A stretch of 64,000 nucleotides of DNA from Phycisphaeraceae bacterium (lineage in GTDB: Bacteria > Planctomycetota > Phycisphaerae > Phycisphaerales > UBA1924). The DNA lies in NCBI GenBank assembly GCA_019636615.1, contig JAHBXF010000002.1, forward strand, positions 1,428,001-1,492,000, read 5' to 3'. The notes beneath the pieces were generated by a model. It had not been told where the DNA came from, ran no database searches, and worked only from the letters and a program-made list of their open reading frames with translations. The translations under genes were made by a program, and so were the position numbers. Positions 40,426 through 49,906 of this stretch are shown here, piece by piece. Numbering within the stretch: the stretch's first letter is position 1; each line of letters starts with the position of its first letter.

Positions 40426-41847
40426 ATGAAGAACACGTTCGCCGCCATCTCGAAGATCCTGCTCATCGGCGGGTTGTCTCTGTCCATGCCGTTCGCTCTG
40501 GCGCTTACCGGCTGCGAGAAGAAGGATGCCGCCCACGGCTCGGACGACGGGCACGACCACGGGAGCGAGGGAGCCGGAGCCGGAGGAAGCGCGGGAAAGG
40601 ACGCTGAAGCCGCTCCCTCCAACCGCGTGGACATCCCCGCATCGGTCCGACAGAACCTCGGCATCACCTTCGCACGCGTGGAATCTCGAAGCGTCGCGCA
40701 GACGCTCCGCGTGCCCGGTCGCTTCGAGTTCCTTCCCACAGCGCGGCGTGAGTACCGCACGCCGCTTTCCGGCCGCGTGGAGGTCTTGGTTAGCCAATAC
40801 CAGTCAGTGGAGCCGGGCACACCGCTGTACAGAGTCGATGCCGCGGCATGGCGCGACCTTCACGAGCAAATCACTGCGAACCAGGCACGGGTCGACTCGA
40901 TGGGGCCACTTAGGGAGGCCCATCGTCGGCACGAGCAGAGCCTTGCGGACAAGGTCTTGCTCTGGCAAGAGCGTCTCAAGCAACTCGAGGATCTGCGAGC
41001 GGCTGGCGGCGGGAGCGCCGCCCAGTTCACCGAAGCTCGCGCCACACTCAACGCCACGCAGGCCGAACTAGCGGACGTCATGGAGAAGGAGGCGGAGCTG
41101 CAAGCACAGCAAAAGCAAGCCGAAGCCGAGCTCCGGTCTCTGAAGTCTAGACGTGATTCGCTGGAACGAGGCAGCAATTGCGGAAGCGGCCACGGTGACT
41201 TGGAGGCCGGTGGCGGTTTCGTCGTCTGCGCCGTCGCGCCGGGCGTCGTTGAAGCGATCGGGATCACGCCGGGCGGTCTCGCGGAGGAGAACGGGCAGAT
41301 CGTGACGGTCGTTCAGCCGGATCAGATTAGGTTTAGAGCGCGTGGTTTGCAGTCCGACCTCGGAAGGCTCCGCAACGGCCTTGAGGCGAGGATCGCACCG
41401 CCTCAGGGCGGAAGTGTGCCGCTCGAAGACGCGATGAACGGGGAGCTCCGGATCGGACTCTCCGCCGACCCGGATGAACGCACGGTGGACCTTGTTGTGA
41501 TTCCCGAGGCGCTCGCACCCTGGGCACGCGCGGGCGTGTCGGCGCACCTTGAAGTCACGCTCGCAGGGGGAACCGAGGAACTGGCGATCCCCCAGTCCGC
41601 CGTCGTGCGCGACGGCGCGCGGGCGATCATCTTCCGCCGCGATCCCGCCAACCCCGACAAGGTCATCCGCATAGAGGCGGATCTCGGCCTCTCCGACGGG
41701 CGATGGGTGGTGATCGCCAGTGGCGTGAAGGAAGGTGACGAGATCGTCCTCGGCGGCAACTTCCAGCTGATGCTGGCGACGAGCGGTTCCGCAGAGAAGG
41801 CGGGTCACTTCCACTCCGACGGAACATTCCACGAAGGGAGCCACTAA
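40426..41847 (+). CDS. CzcB-type periplasmic adaptor of a metal RND pump
   Basis: 473 residues from ATG 40426. Lipobox LTGC with Cys30, then a metal-binding stretch DDGHDHGSEG. YRTPLSGRVEVLVSQYQSVE is the barrel-sandwich lipoyl half; a coiled coil covers about 145-245, and the end is the membrane-proximal domain. The His-rich N-terminus is usual for HME adaptors, which pass metal to the pump. It ends 3 bp before the pump gene. Confidence 0.88.
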   Translation: MKNTFAAISKILLIGGLSLSMPFALALTGCEKKDAAHGSDDGHDHGSEGAGAGGSAGKDAEAAPSNRVDIPASVRQNLGITFARVESRSVAQTLRVPGRFEFLPTARREYRTPLSGRVEVLVSQYQSVEPGTPLYRVDAAAWRDLHEQITANQARVDSMGPLREAHRRHEQSLADKVLLWQERLKQLEDLRAAGGGSAAQFTEARATLNATQAELADVMEKEAELQAQQKQAEAELRSLKSRRDSLERGSNCGSGHGDLEAGGGFVVCAVAPGVVEAIGITPGGLAEENGQIVTVVQPDQIRFRARGLQSDLGRLRNGLEARIAPPQGGSVPLEDAMNGELRIGLSADPDERTVDLVVIPEALAPWARAGVSAHLEVTLAGGTEELAIPQSAVVRDGARAIIFRRDPANPDKVIRIEADLGLSDGRWVVIASGVKEGDEIVLGGNFQLMLATSGSAEKAGHFHSDGTFHEGSH

Positions 41848-41850
41848 GCC

Positions 41851-44800
41851 ATGCTCGCGAAGCTCATCGCCTTCTCTCTGCGCCAGTCCTCCCTCGTGGT
41901 CGTCTTCGCAGGGCTGCTGCTCGTCTTTGCCGGGCTCAAGATCAAGAACATGCCGGTGGATGTCTTTCCCGAGCTCAACGCACCCACGGTCGTCGTGATG
42001 ACCGAGGCGGGGGGATTGGCCGCCGACGAGGTGGAACTCAACGTCACCTTCCCGATCGAGACGGCGGTCAACGGTCTGCCGGGTACGCGGCGGGTCCGGA
42101 GCGCTTCGGCCACCAGCCTCTCCATCGTGTGGGTCGAGTTTGACTGGGGCACCGATATCTACCGCGCGCGGCAACTGGTCTCCGAGCGATTGTCCGCAGT
42201 GCGTGAGTCGCTCCCGCCCGGCGCGCACGCAGAGATCACGCCCGTCACCAGTATTACCGGCGAGATCATGCTCATGGCCCTGTCCAGCCCCGATGGCTCG
42301 GTCAGCCCGCTCGACATGCGATCATTCGCCGAGTTCGATCTGCGGAACAAGCTGCTCGCGGTCCCGGGCGTCGCTCAGGTCGTCGCCATCGGCGGTGAAC
42401 TTCCGCAGTACCAGATCAACGTCAATCAGGACCAACTCGCCCTGTACGGCCTGACCATCTCCGACGTGGTCGCGGCGGCCAAGGGCGCGCACTCCACGGC
42501 CAGCGCCGGGTATGTCCCCAACTGGGAGAATCAGGAACTGCCCATCCGCCAGACCGCCCGTGTCACCAGCGCCGAGGACATCAAGAACACGCTGGTGCGC
42601 TATCACAACGGCGCGGCGGTGACGATCGGGCAGGTGGCCGACGTGCGGCTCGGCCCCTCGCCCAAGCGGGGAACCGCGTCCGACCGGGCGCTGCCGGGCG
42701 TGGTCATCAGCGTTCAGAAGAGCCCGGGAACCAACACCCTCAACCTCACCGAGCAGATCGACCGGGTGCTCGATCAGGCCGAGGCGGCCATGCCCAAGGG
42801 CATGGTCCTGAACCGGGACCCCTTCCGGGCCGCGCGGTTCATCGAGCGGTCGATCAACGGCGTGGTCAAGGTCTTGATCGAGGCGAGCATCATCGTGGCG
42901 GTCATCCTGATCCTGTTCCTGCTCAACGTACGGGCCACGATCGTGACGCTGACCGCTCTGCCGCTCTCGCTCGCCGTGGCGATCCTGCTGCTGTGGGCGT
43001 GGGGCCTCTCGATCAACGTCATGACGCTGGGCGGACTGGCCGTGGCGATCGGCGAACTGGTGGACGACGCCATCATCGACGTGGAGAACGTCCTGCGGCG
43101 GCTCAAGGAGAACGACGGGCTGCCCGAGGACGAGCGCAAAGGCCTCGTTGAGGTGATCTACAACGCGAGCAACGAGATCCGATCGTCGGTGGTGTTCGCG
43201 ACCATCATCATCTGCATGGTCTTCGTGCCGCTCTTGTTCCTGCAGGGGCTTGAAGGCCGGTTCTTTCAGCCTCTGGGCATCGCGTACATCATTTCGATCA
43301 TGGCCTCGCTGATCGTGGCCCTGACGGTCACGCCCGCGCTGTGCAAGTGGCTCTTCGCCGGCGCGTTCGGAAAGAAGGGCGGGCGCTCCGGCGAGTCGAG
43401 CGGGCATGGGGAGCATGACGGGTGGCTCGTCCGCTGGCTCAAGCGTCGGTACGAGCCGCTGCTCCGCGCGAGCGTCCGCAACCGCGGACTGGTTCTCGGG
43501 GGCGCGGGCGTGCTCACGGTGGCTTCGTTGCTGCTCATGTCCACGTTCGGTACATCGTTCCTGCCCGCATTCAAGGAAGGCACTTTTACTGTTTTCCTGC
43601 TCGCGCCGCCTGGCACATCGCTCGTCGAGAGCAATCGCCTGGCCACTGGCGTCGAGGCCCAGATGGCCCAGATCGAAGGCGTCTCGAGCGTGACGCGGCG
43701 CACCGGGCGGGCCGAGCGCGATGAGCACGCCGAGCCGGTAAGCAGTTCCGAGATCGAAGTCACGATGAAAGCGGGAGTCGATCAGGACAGGGTCAGGGCC
43801 GCCATCGATCGCATCATCGCCAACATCCCAGGTATCACCACAATGGTCGGCCAGCCGATCGAGCACCGCCTGAGCCACGTGCTGTCGGGCACGCCCGCAG
43901 CCATCGCCATCAACGTGTACGGCGACGACCTCAACGTCCTGCGCTCGCTCGCCAAGGAGATCGAGGCGGCGATCAAGCCGATTCCCGGCACCCGCGACGT
44001 GGCCGCCAATCGCGAGATCATGATCACCTCACTCCCGATTCGATACCGACCGCAGGATCTGGTCGCCGCCGGGCTTTCGCCCGCGTCGGCCGCGGAGCAG
44101 GTGCAGCAGGCTCTCTATGGCGAAGCCGTCGCCGAGGTGAATCAGGGCGTGCGTCGCTATGAGATGGTCGTTCGCCTTGCCGAGAGCGAGCGGGAGCGGA
44201 TTGACCAGATCATGGACCTGCAACTGCGGGGCGTAGGCGGGGCGATCGTTCGCCTGCGCGAAGTCGCCGACATCGGTCCGGAGAAGACCAGCAACCTCAT
44301 CGCCCGCGAGAACGCCCAACGAAAAGCGGTGATTTCCACCAACGTCGCCGACGGCTACAACCTCGGGCAACTGGTCGCGCAGGTGCAAGCCAAGGTCGAC
44401 CCGATCGTTCAAAAGGCCGGGTACACGGTCCACTACGGTGGGCAGTTTGAGGCCCAGCAGTCCGCCAGCCGCACCATCCTCATCATGGGCGCGGGCGTAG
44501 CGGTCTTCATGTTCCTGCTCTTGCAGCTCTCGACCGGCAAGGCCCGCGTCGCCCTGCTGGTGATGCTCAACCTGCCGCTCGCGCTGATTGGCGGCATCGC
44601 CGCTATCTACCTGACGGAGAGCCCGTCGATTGCCGGTAACACGCTGTCGCTCCTTGGCCTGTCGTCCTCGCGCTATGTCGCCCCGGTCATCTCTATCGCC
44701 AGCATGGTGGGATTCGTGACCCTCTTCGGCATCGCCGTTCGCAACGGGATCCTGCTGGTCAACCACTATGACCATCTCCAGGAGCATGAGAGCAAGACGA

Positions 44801-45102
44801 TCGGTGACTCGATCATCCAAGGGTCACTTGAAAGACTGGTGCCGATCCTGATGACGGCGTTGGCCGCGATGCTCGGGCTCGTGCCGCTCGCGCTGGCCAA
44901 GGGTAAGCCCGGCAGCGAACTGCTCGCCCCGCTTGCGATCGTCGTGCTGGGCGGGCTGGTCTCGTCCACGTTTCTCAACCTTTTCGTGGTCCCCGCCGGT
45001 TACGCCCTGGCGTTTAGGGTCAAGCGCGAGGCATCCGGGAGTCCCCGACTGCTCGCCCGCTTGCTGCGTCGTTCCACGAGGAAGTCCGCTCCCTCAACCT
45101 GA
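41851..45102 (+). CDS. CzcA/CusA-family heavy-metal RND transporter
   Basis: 1083 residues from ATG 41851. It has the 12-helix RND layout with two large periplasmic loops. Start LIAFSLRQSSLVVVFAGLLL, PVDVFPELNAPTVVV; helix 4 motif AIGELVDDAIIDVENVLRRL near 398-417 with adjacent acidic residues for proton relay. The 'ELVDD' form differs from classical CzcA (IVDGAVV) and CusA, so the substrate (Zn, Cd, Co, Ni or Cu) cannot be fixed from sequence. The P1B ATPase downstream points to Zn/Cd. The C-terminus is short and basic. Confidence 0.9.
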   Translation: MLAKLIAFSLRQSSLVVVFAGLLLVFAGLKIKNMPVDVFPELNAPTVVVMTEAGGLAADEVELNVTFPIETAVNGLPGTRRVRSASATSLSIVWVEFDWGTDIYRARQLVSERLSAVRESLPPGAHAEITPVTSITGEIMLMALSSPDGSVSPLDMRSFAEFDLRNKLLAVPGVAQVVAIGGELPQYQINVNQDQLALYGLTISDVVAAAKGAHSTASAGYVPNWENQELPIRQTARVTSAEDIKNTLVRYHNGAAVTIGQVADVRLGPSPKRGTASDRALPGVVISVQKSPGTNTLNLTEQIDRVLDQAEAAMPKGMVLNRDPFRAARFIERSINGVVKVLIEASIIVAVILILFLLNVRATIVTLTALPLSLAVAILLLWAWGLSINVMTLGGLAVAIGELVDDAIIDVENVLRRLKENDGLPEDERKGLVEVIYNASNEIRSSVVFATIIICMVFVPLLFLQGLEGRFFQPLGIAYIISIMASLIVALTVTPALCKWLFAGAFGKKGGRSGESSGHGEHDGWLVRWLKRRYEPLLRASVRNRGLVLGGAGVLTVASLLLMSTFGTSFLPAFKEGTFTVFLLAPPGTSLVESNRLATGVEAQMAQIEGVSSVTRRTGRAERDEHAEPVSSSEIEVTMKAGVDQDRVRAAIDRIIANIPGITTMVGQPIEHRLSHVLSGTPAAIAINVYGDDLNVLRSLAKEIEAAIKPIPGTRDVAANREIMITSLPIRYRPQDLVAAGLSPASAAEQVQQALYGEAVAEVNQGVRRYEMVVRLAESERERIDQIMDLQLRGVGGAIVRLREVADIGPEKTSNLIARENAQRKAVISTNVADGYNLGQLVAQVQAKVDPIVQKAGYTVHYGGQFEAQQSASRTILIMGAGVAVFMFLLLQLSTGKARVALLVMLNLPLALIGGIAAIYLTESPSIAGNTLSLLGLSSSRYVAPVISIASMVGFVTLFGIAVRNGILLVNHYDHLQEHESKTIGDSIIQGSLERLVPILMTALAAMLGLVPLALAKGKPGSELLAPLAIVVLGGLVSSTFLNLFVVPAGYALAFRVKREASGSPRLLARLLRRSTRKSAPST

Positions 45103-45120
45103 TTGCAAGGAGACATTGGC

Positions 45121-45663
45121 ATGAACACCGTTCGCACGCTCGCACTCGTTCTCACCGTCCCGCTGCTCGCCTTCTCCGCTGGCCTGACCGGCTGCGAGAA
45201 GAAGTCTGAAGCGCCCGCCAGGCCCGCCGCCAAAGGTGACGGCCACGACCACAAAGATGGCGACGGGCACGATCACAAGGCGGGAGACAAGCACGACCAC
45301 AAGGATGGGGACGACCACGATCACAAGGACGGCCATGGGCACGGCCCCAAGACCGAACTGGGTAGCCAGTCGGCGGGCGGCATGACGATCGTCGCCGCTC
45401 GCGAAGGGGACGTCACGCCGGGGGGCGAGGCGACCTTCGACATCAGCGTCTCCGGAGGAGCGGGCAAACCCGCGGCGGTGCGTGTGTGGGTCGGAACCCA
45501 GGACGGCAAAGGCTCGATCAAGGGAAAGGCTGAGGCCGAAGGTGATGGATGGCACGCGCACGCCGAGGTGCCCAAACCGCTCCCCGCGGGCAGCAAGCTC
45601 TGGGTGGAAGTCGAGACCCCCAGCGGCGCTAAGCACCTCGCCGGGTTCGATCTCAAGCAGTAA
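45121..45663 (+). CDS. His-Asp-repeat lipoprotein, metal-binding
   Basis: 180 residues from ATG 45121, behind AAGGAG. Lipobox LTGC with Cys25. Residues 41-75 hold HDHK motifs every 8 residues (42, 50, 58, 66) plus HGH, an array of divalent-metal ligands. Residues 85-180 are a beta-domain (GGEATFDISVSGGAGKPAAV, then VWVGTQDGKGSIKGKAEAE). The same domain recurs in the next gene. It may buffer or deliver metal to the RND pump. Confidence 0.7.
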   Translation: MNTVRTLALVLTVPLLAFSAGLTGCEKKSEAPARPAAKGDGHDHKDGDGHDHKAGDKHDHKDGDDHDHKDGHGHGPKTELGSQSAGGMTIVAAREGDVTPGGEATFDISVSGGAGKPAAVRVWVGTQDGKGSIKGKAEAEGDGWHAHAEVPKPLPAGSKLWVEVETPSGAKHLAGFDLKQ

Positions 45664-45766
45664 GCAGTGCGATCATCGCACACCGACCCGGCGGCGCGGC
45701 CGGGCGGCACACTGAAGACACGTCCCGGCGGCCCGCGCCCGGTCGCCTTGACTTTGGAGCATCACC

Positions 45767-46411
45767 ATGAAGAGTCCGAACAGTTCGTCTGTCGTCCTTG
45801 GCCTGATCGCTGGCGTTGGTCTGACCGCGTCACTAGCCGCGATGATGGGCCAGGGAGCCGCGCAGCGCAGCCCCGCTGACACCCAGTACTTCGTCACTGC
45901 CGACGACGGCGAGGCACACCTGTGGCTGCGCGAGGGCAACAGCCTCAAGTTCGTTGCGCACGGCGAGTGCGCTGAGTGCAAGGCCAAGGGCGATCACGGC
46001 CACGGTCACAAGGAGGATGACGGGCACGACCACGCCAAGCCCGGCGCCGCAGCGCCCGCGGGCAAGGCCGGGGGCGACCACGGCGACCACGGCCACGGCG
46101 AGGGCGGGGCGATCGGCACGGCCACCATCGGCGCGTGGACAGTGTCCGTCTCGGGCGAGATCAAGGCCGGCAGCGAGGCCCACCTCGACATTAAGCTCTC
46201 GGGGAGCCCCGCCAAGCCCGCCGCGGTCCGCGTCTGGATCGGTTCGCAGGATGGCAAGGGCGCGATGAAGCAGAAGGCCGACGGCGACGGCAAGGAGTAC
46301 CACGCCCACGCCGACGTGCCCAATCCGATCCCCGCCGGAGCTCAGTTGTGGGTCGAGATTGATGACGGCAAGGGGAGCAAGTCTGTTGGCGGGTTCCCCA
46401 TCTCGAAATGA
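45767..46411 (+). CDS. Secreted His-rich protein, paralogue of the preceding one
   Basis: 214 residues from ATG 45767. N-terminal hydrophobic signal (VVLGLIAGVGLTASLAAMMG). A CAEC pair (68-71) leads into His clusters (GDHGHGHKEDDGHDH and DHGDHGHGE). The C-terminal domain (SEAHLDIKLSGSPAKPAAVR, VWIGSQDGKGAMKQKADGDG) is plainly homologous to that of the 45121 protein. Periplasmic metal binding is inferred. Confidence 0.7.
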   Translation: MKSPNSSSVVLGLIAGVGLTASLAAMMGQGAAQRSPADTQYFVTADDGEAHLWLREGNSLKFVAHGECAECKAKGDHGHGHKEDDGHDHAKPGAAAPAGKAGGDHGDHGHGEGGAIGTATIGAWTVSVSGEIKAGSEAHLDIKLSGSPAKPAAVRVWIGSQDGKGAMKQKADGDGKEYHAHADVPNPIPAGAQLWVEIDDGKGSKSVGGFPISK

Positions 46412-46423
46412 CAGCTGCAGCGA

Positions 46424-46453
46424 GCCCGGCGCGGCGAAGGCCCCGCGCCGGGC
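46424..46453 (+). terminator. Strong GC hairpin
   Basis: GCCCGGCGCGG and CCGCGCCGGGC form an 11-bp stem around an 8-nt loop, 13 bp after the stop. No T-tract follows, so it may attenuate rather than end transcription before the next genes. Confidence 0.5.
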
Positions 46454-46565
46454 TTGGCACGGCGTCACGATGTGTGAAGTACGACGCTTCGGCCTCTGTA
46501 AGTCTGGTTGCCGGGCAACGTGTCGAGTGTGCTCTGCGTGTTGTCTGCGTTTGAAAGGACTCTCT

Positions 46566-47021
46566 ATGCGAATTGCGATTCTGAACCTCATCTTTGTTTC
46601 CGGTCTCATGCTCCTTGGCGGATGCGCCACGCCCCGTGCGGACTTGGTGTCATCCGGCGACGTGACGATCGAGTCAGCGGCAACGCGGCCCCTTGCTCAT
46701 ACACCCACTGCCGAGAACGCCGACGGAGACTTGCTTGTGAGCGGGCAACTCGAGGAGGCGGAAGCCGTGGCCGGCGGCCACCTTGACATCACCGTCACGT
46801 CGCCCGACGGCGTTGTCGTCCACGATGCCATCGTGAACTACGGCCGGGCTTCATCACCTCACACCACGCAGCTCGGGCCGCGCGGCGCTTCACGTCGGGT
46901 GCAGACAGGCCCAAAGCATGCCAAGTACTCCGTTCGGTTTCCTGGCTTGCCACCTGCCGGTTCCAAGATCCGGGTTCGGTTGGAGTCGGGAGCCCACGAG
47001 AGGCCCGCGACACCACGATGA
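46566..47021 (+). CDS. Lipoprotein, third member of the secreted beta-domain group
   Basis: 151 residues from ATG 46566, behind AAAGGA. Lipobox LGGC with Cys20. Residues 60-145 (GGHLDITVTSPDGVVV, KYSVRFPGLPPAGSKIRVRL) follow the same strand pattern and 'P.G.KL.V.LES' end as the two preceding proteins but lack His repeats. The stop overlaps the ATPase start as ATGA, so the two are coupled. Confidence 0.6.
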   Translation: MRIAILNLIFVSGLMLLGGCATPRADLVSSGDVTIESAATRPLAHTPTAENADGDLLVSGQLEEAEAVAGGHLDITVTSPDGVVVHDAIVNYGRASSPHTTQLGPRGASRRVQTGPKHAKYSVRFPGLPPAGSKIRVRLESGAHERPATPR

Positions 47022-49201
47022 GACTAACCACGATCCAAGTTCCAGCAATGGACTGCCCGACCGAAGAGACGATCATCCGTCGGTCGTTACTCGGCATGGG
47101 CGGTGTGATCGGTATCCGTTGCGACCTGATGATGCGCCGCGTTGTAGTTGAGCACACGGACGCCCTTGATCCGGCCCGCATTCTTTCTGAACTCAACGAA
47201 ATCGGTCTGCCGGGAGTGGTTGATTCCGCGATCGAGAGCGATGAGAGTTGTTCTACTCGCGGCTGTCGTACACGGCAACCTCCTCGGGCGCAGCAGCGTT
47301 TGCGATCATCGCTGTTCATCCTCGGGGGCCTGCTCGCCGCGGGCGCAGAGGCGATGTACTTCGCGGGCATGGAGGAGACGTCGCCGGTCGTCATCGCGAT
47401 GTCCGCCGCTTCGATCCTTCTTTGCGGCTTGCCAACCCTGCGCAAGGGCTGGATCGCGCTGAAGTCCTTCACGCTCAACATCAACTTCCTGATGACGGTG
47501 GCGGTCATCGGCGGGGCGTTCATCGGGGCGTGGCCGGAGATCGCGCTGGTCACCTTCCTCTTCGCGCTCGCGGAGTTGATCGAGGCCAAGGCGCTCGACC
47601 GGGCCCGCAACGCCGTCATGGGCCTGATGGCGATGGCCCCTGATGAGGCGAGCGTGAAGCAGCCCGATGGTGCCTGGAAGGTCACGCCCGCGAGCGGGGT
47701 TCTCGTCGGCGCTGTCGTGCAAGTCAAGCCCGGCGAGCGGCTCGCGCTCGACGGCGTGGTGGTCGCGGGCGAGTCGAGCGTGAACCAGGCCCCGGTCACG
47801 GGCGAGAGCGTGCCCGTGGACAAGAAGCCGGGCGACAAGGTCTTCGCCGGGACGATCAACGAGTCGGGTGTGCTGGAGTTTAAGACCACCGGCGGCAAGG
47901 ACCAGACCACGCTCGCCAAGATCATCAGGACCGTCCAGGAGGCGCAGGGGAGCCGGGCACCGACGCAGCGGTTTGTGGACAGCTTCGCGCGCGTCTACAC
48001 GCCCATCGTGTGCGTGGTCGCGGTGCTGGTCGCGGTCGTCCCGTGGCTGGCGTTTGGCCAGACGTTCTACCCCTGGCTTTACAAGGCGCTGGTGCTGCTC
48101 GTCATCGCCTGCCCCTGCGCGCTGGTGATCTCGACGCCCGTGACGGTCGTGAGCGGGCTGACGGCGGCCGCGCGACGCGGGATCCTCATCAAGGGCGGCG
48201 TGCATCTGGAGAATGGCCGAAAACTCAAGGTCGTCGCCCTGGACAAGACCGGGACCATCACCGAGGGCAAGCCCCGCGTGACGGATGTGCAGCCCGTGGG
48301 CCGCGCGAGCAAGGATGAAGTGTTGCGGATCGCCGCGAGCCTCGATGCGCTTTCGCAGCACCCGGTGGCGCTTGCCGTGGTCGCGGCCTGGAACGGCGAG
48401 CGTGCGAGCGTCGAAGCGTTCAAGTCGCTCACGGGTCGCGGAGTGGAAGGACGCATCGACGGCGCGGCGTACTTCGTCGGCAACCACCGCCTCGCCGAAG
48501 AGCGGGGAGTATGCTCGCCCGAGGTCGAGGCGACGCTTGGCCAGTTTGAGGCCCAAGGCAAGACGGCGATCGTGGTCGCGTCGGCCAGCGCGGTGCTGGG
48601 CATCATCGCCGTCGCGGATACGCCCCGGGCGAGCAGCGTCGAGGCGATCCGGTCGCTCCACGAACTGGGAATCAAGACGCTGATGCTCTCGGGCGACAAT
48701 CAGACCACCGCCTCGGCCATCGCCAAGGCGATCGGTATCGACGAGGCCCGCGGCGGGATGCTCCCGGAGGACAAGCTAGCCGAGATCGAGCGTCTCACGA
48801 AGGAGCACGGGGACGCGATCGGCATGGTCGGCGACGGCGTAAACGACGCCCCGGCCCTTGCCAAGTCCACGATCGGCTTTGCCATGGGCGCTGCGGGCAC
48901 CGACACGGCGCTGGAGACAGCCGACGTGGCCCTCATGCAGGATGACCTGCGGGGCGTGCCGGGGTTCGTTCTGCTTTCCCGGCGAACCGGGGCGATCCTG
49001 ACCCAGAACATCGCCTGGGCCATCGGCATCAAGGTCGTCTTCTTCGCGTTGACCCTGGCCGGGCTGGGGACGATGTGGATGGCCGTTCTTGCGGATGTCG
49101 GAGCAAGCCTCTTAGTGATTGGTAATGGCCTCCGGTTGTTGGGGCCACGGAAGGGTCCAGCGGGCTCACGTCGGGCGAACGGGAAGCGGGGCCGGGCGTA
49201 A
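47018..49201 (+). CDS. P1B-type Zn/Cd/Pb-exporting ATPase
   Basis: 727 residues from ATG 47018. A heavy-metal-associated domain with AMDCPTEE (Cys13). Then helices, a TGES actuator motif, ACPCAL in helix 6 (Cys-Pro-Cys near 365-367), DKTGTITEG with phosphorylated Asp near 409, SQHPVA, and GDGVNDAPA near 605-610. The last helix has MWMAVLADVGASLLVI, with the Asp typical of ZntA/CadA (P1B-2) pumps. A second Cys pair (CSTRGC, about residues 77-82) lies before helix 1. It moves metal from cytosol to periplasm, where the RND pump can expel it. Confidence 0.92.
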   Translation: MRLTTIQVPAMDCPTEETIIRRSLLGMGGVIGIRCDLMMRRVVVEHTDALDPARILSELNEIGLPGVVDSAIESDESCSTRGCRTRQPPRAQQRLRSSLFILGGLLAAGAEAMYFAGMEETSPVVIAMSAASILLCGLPTLRKGWIALKSFTLNINFLMTVAVIGGAFIGAWPEIALVTFLFALAELIEAKALDRARNAVMGLMAMAPDEASVKQPDGAWKVTPASGVLVGAVVQVKPGERLALDGVVVAGESSVNQAPVTGESVPVDKKPGDKVFAGTINESGVLEFKTTGGKDQTTLAKIIRTVQEAQGSRAPTQRFVDSFARVYTPIVCVVAVLVAVVPWLAFGQTFYPWLYKALVLLVIACPCALVISTPVTVVSGLTAAARRGILIKGGVHLENGRKLKVVALDKTGTITEGKPRVTDVQPVGRASKDEVLRIAASLDALSQHPVALAVVAAWNGERASVEAFKSLTGRGVEGRIDGAAYFVGNHRLAEERGVCSPEVEATLGQFEAQGKTAIVVASASAVLGIIAVADTPRASSVEAIRSLHELGIKTLMLSGDNQTTASAIAKAIGIDEARGGMLPEDKLAEIERLTKEHGDAIGMVGDGVNDAPALAKSTIGFAMGAAGTDTALETADVALMQDDLRGVPGFVLLSRRTGAILTQNIAWAIGIKVVFFALTLAGLGTMWMAVLADVGASLLVIGNGLRLLGPRKGPAGSRRANGKRGRA

Positions 49202-49227
49202 AGTGAATCTGGCCTGCGTTCGGCCGA

Positions 49228-49233
49228 TATACT
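49228..49233 (+). promoter_or_regulatory. Candidate -10 box with flanking GGCC inverted repeat
   Basis: TATACT stands 11 bp before ATG 49244; transcription would begin close to that codon, giving a leaderless or near-leaderless message. GGCCTGCGTTCGGCC just upstream could be an operator. No clear -35 box. Confidence 0.35.
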
Positions 49234-49243
49234 GATGTATTCC

Positions 49244-49756
49244 ATGCGTCACCCCTTGCTCCGCATCTTGGTCGCCCTGCTCATCGGCGTGGTCACGCCG
49301 TTGTGCTGCTGCCAGGCCGCGGCGCTCGCGGGCGGGGCGTGTGCCGGAAAACATGTCGCGGCGGCTGAATCGGACTCATGCTGCGGCGGCTGTGTCGGCG
49401 AAACGCGAACGGACGAAGGACCAGCGGAACAGCCGTGTCAGGATCAGCCGCGTGACGACTCGCAGGACCAGTCTCAGGATCGCCCCGACCACGATCAGCC
49501 GTCTCCTCCCGGCAAGTGCCCGTCCTGCCCGTCGTGCCAAGGCACATCCGCCGGCACAGGCATCAGCGCCGAGGCGCGTCTCCCGGCCTTTGAGCAGCAA
49601 TGGAACGCACTGGCGACCTTCGCCCTCGCCGTGCTGTGGACGATGGAGGCACCCGAGGCCCTTGTTGCGCCGCATCCGCCCGGCTGGGCTCATTACCCGC
49701 CGCACCTGAAAGCCAACCGCGATGCGCAGCGGTGGCACTGCGCGCTGCTGGTCTAG
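49244..49756 (+). CDS. Cys-rich secreted or membrane protein heading the ABC exporter operon
   Basis: 170 residues from ATG 49244; ATG 49235 would add three residues but overlaps the likely transcription start. Hydrophobic start (LLRILVALLIGVVTPLCCC). Cys-rich body (CCGGCVGE, CPSCPSCQG) and an Asp/Gln-rich stretch. A central hydrophobic helix (LATFALAVLWTM) and a short C-terminal tail follow. The same plan is seen in the protein at 38217-38672. Metal binding is likely; the exact role is unknown. Confidence 0.55.
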   Translation: MRHPLLRILVALLIGVVTPLCCCQAAALAGGACAGKHVAAAESDSCCGGCVGETRTDEGPAEQPCQDQPRDDSQDQSQDRPDHDQPSPPGKCPSCPSCQGTSAGTGISAEARLPAFEQQWNALATFALAVLWTMEAPEALVAPHPPGWAHYPPHLKANRDAQRWHCALLV

Positions 49757-49906
49757 CCACATCCTGCACCGGACGCTCCTTGTCTTGCGCGTCCGCATCG
49801 GCCTTGCGCGTCCGGCTCCACGCCGAGCGTGCGGGGCGTGACTTCGCTTGACGCGCCGTGGCTCCCTTGTCGATGCCCGGCCGCCCTCAAAGTGCAGGAA
49901 CCACTC

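Noticed and set aside
42322..43878. Minus-strand frame of 518 codons inside the RND pump
   Set aside because: His/Arg/Asp-rich antisense artefact; the plus strand has clear RND motifs.
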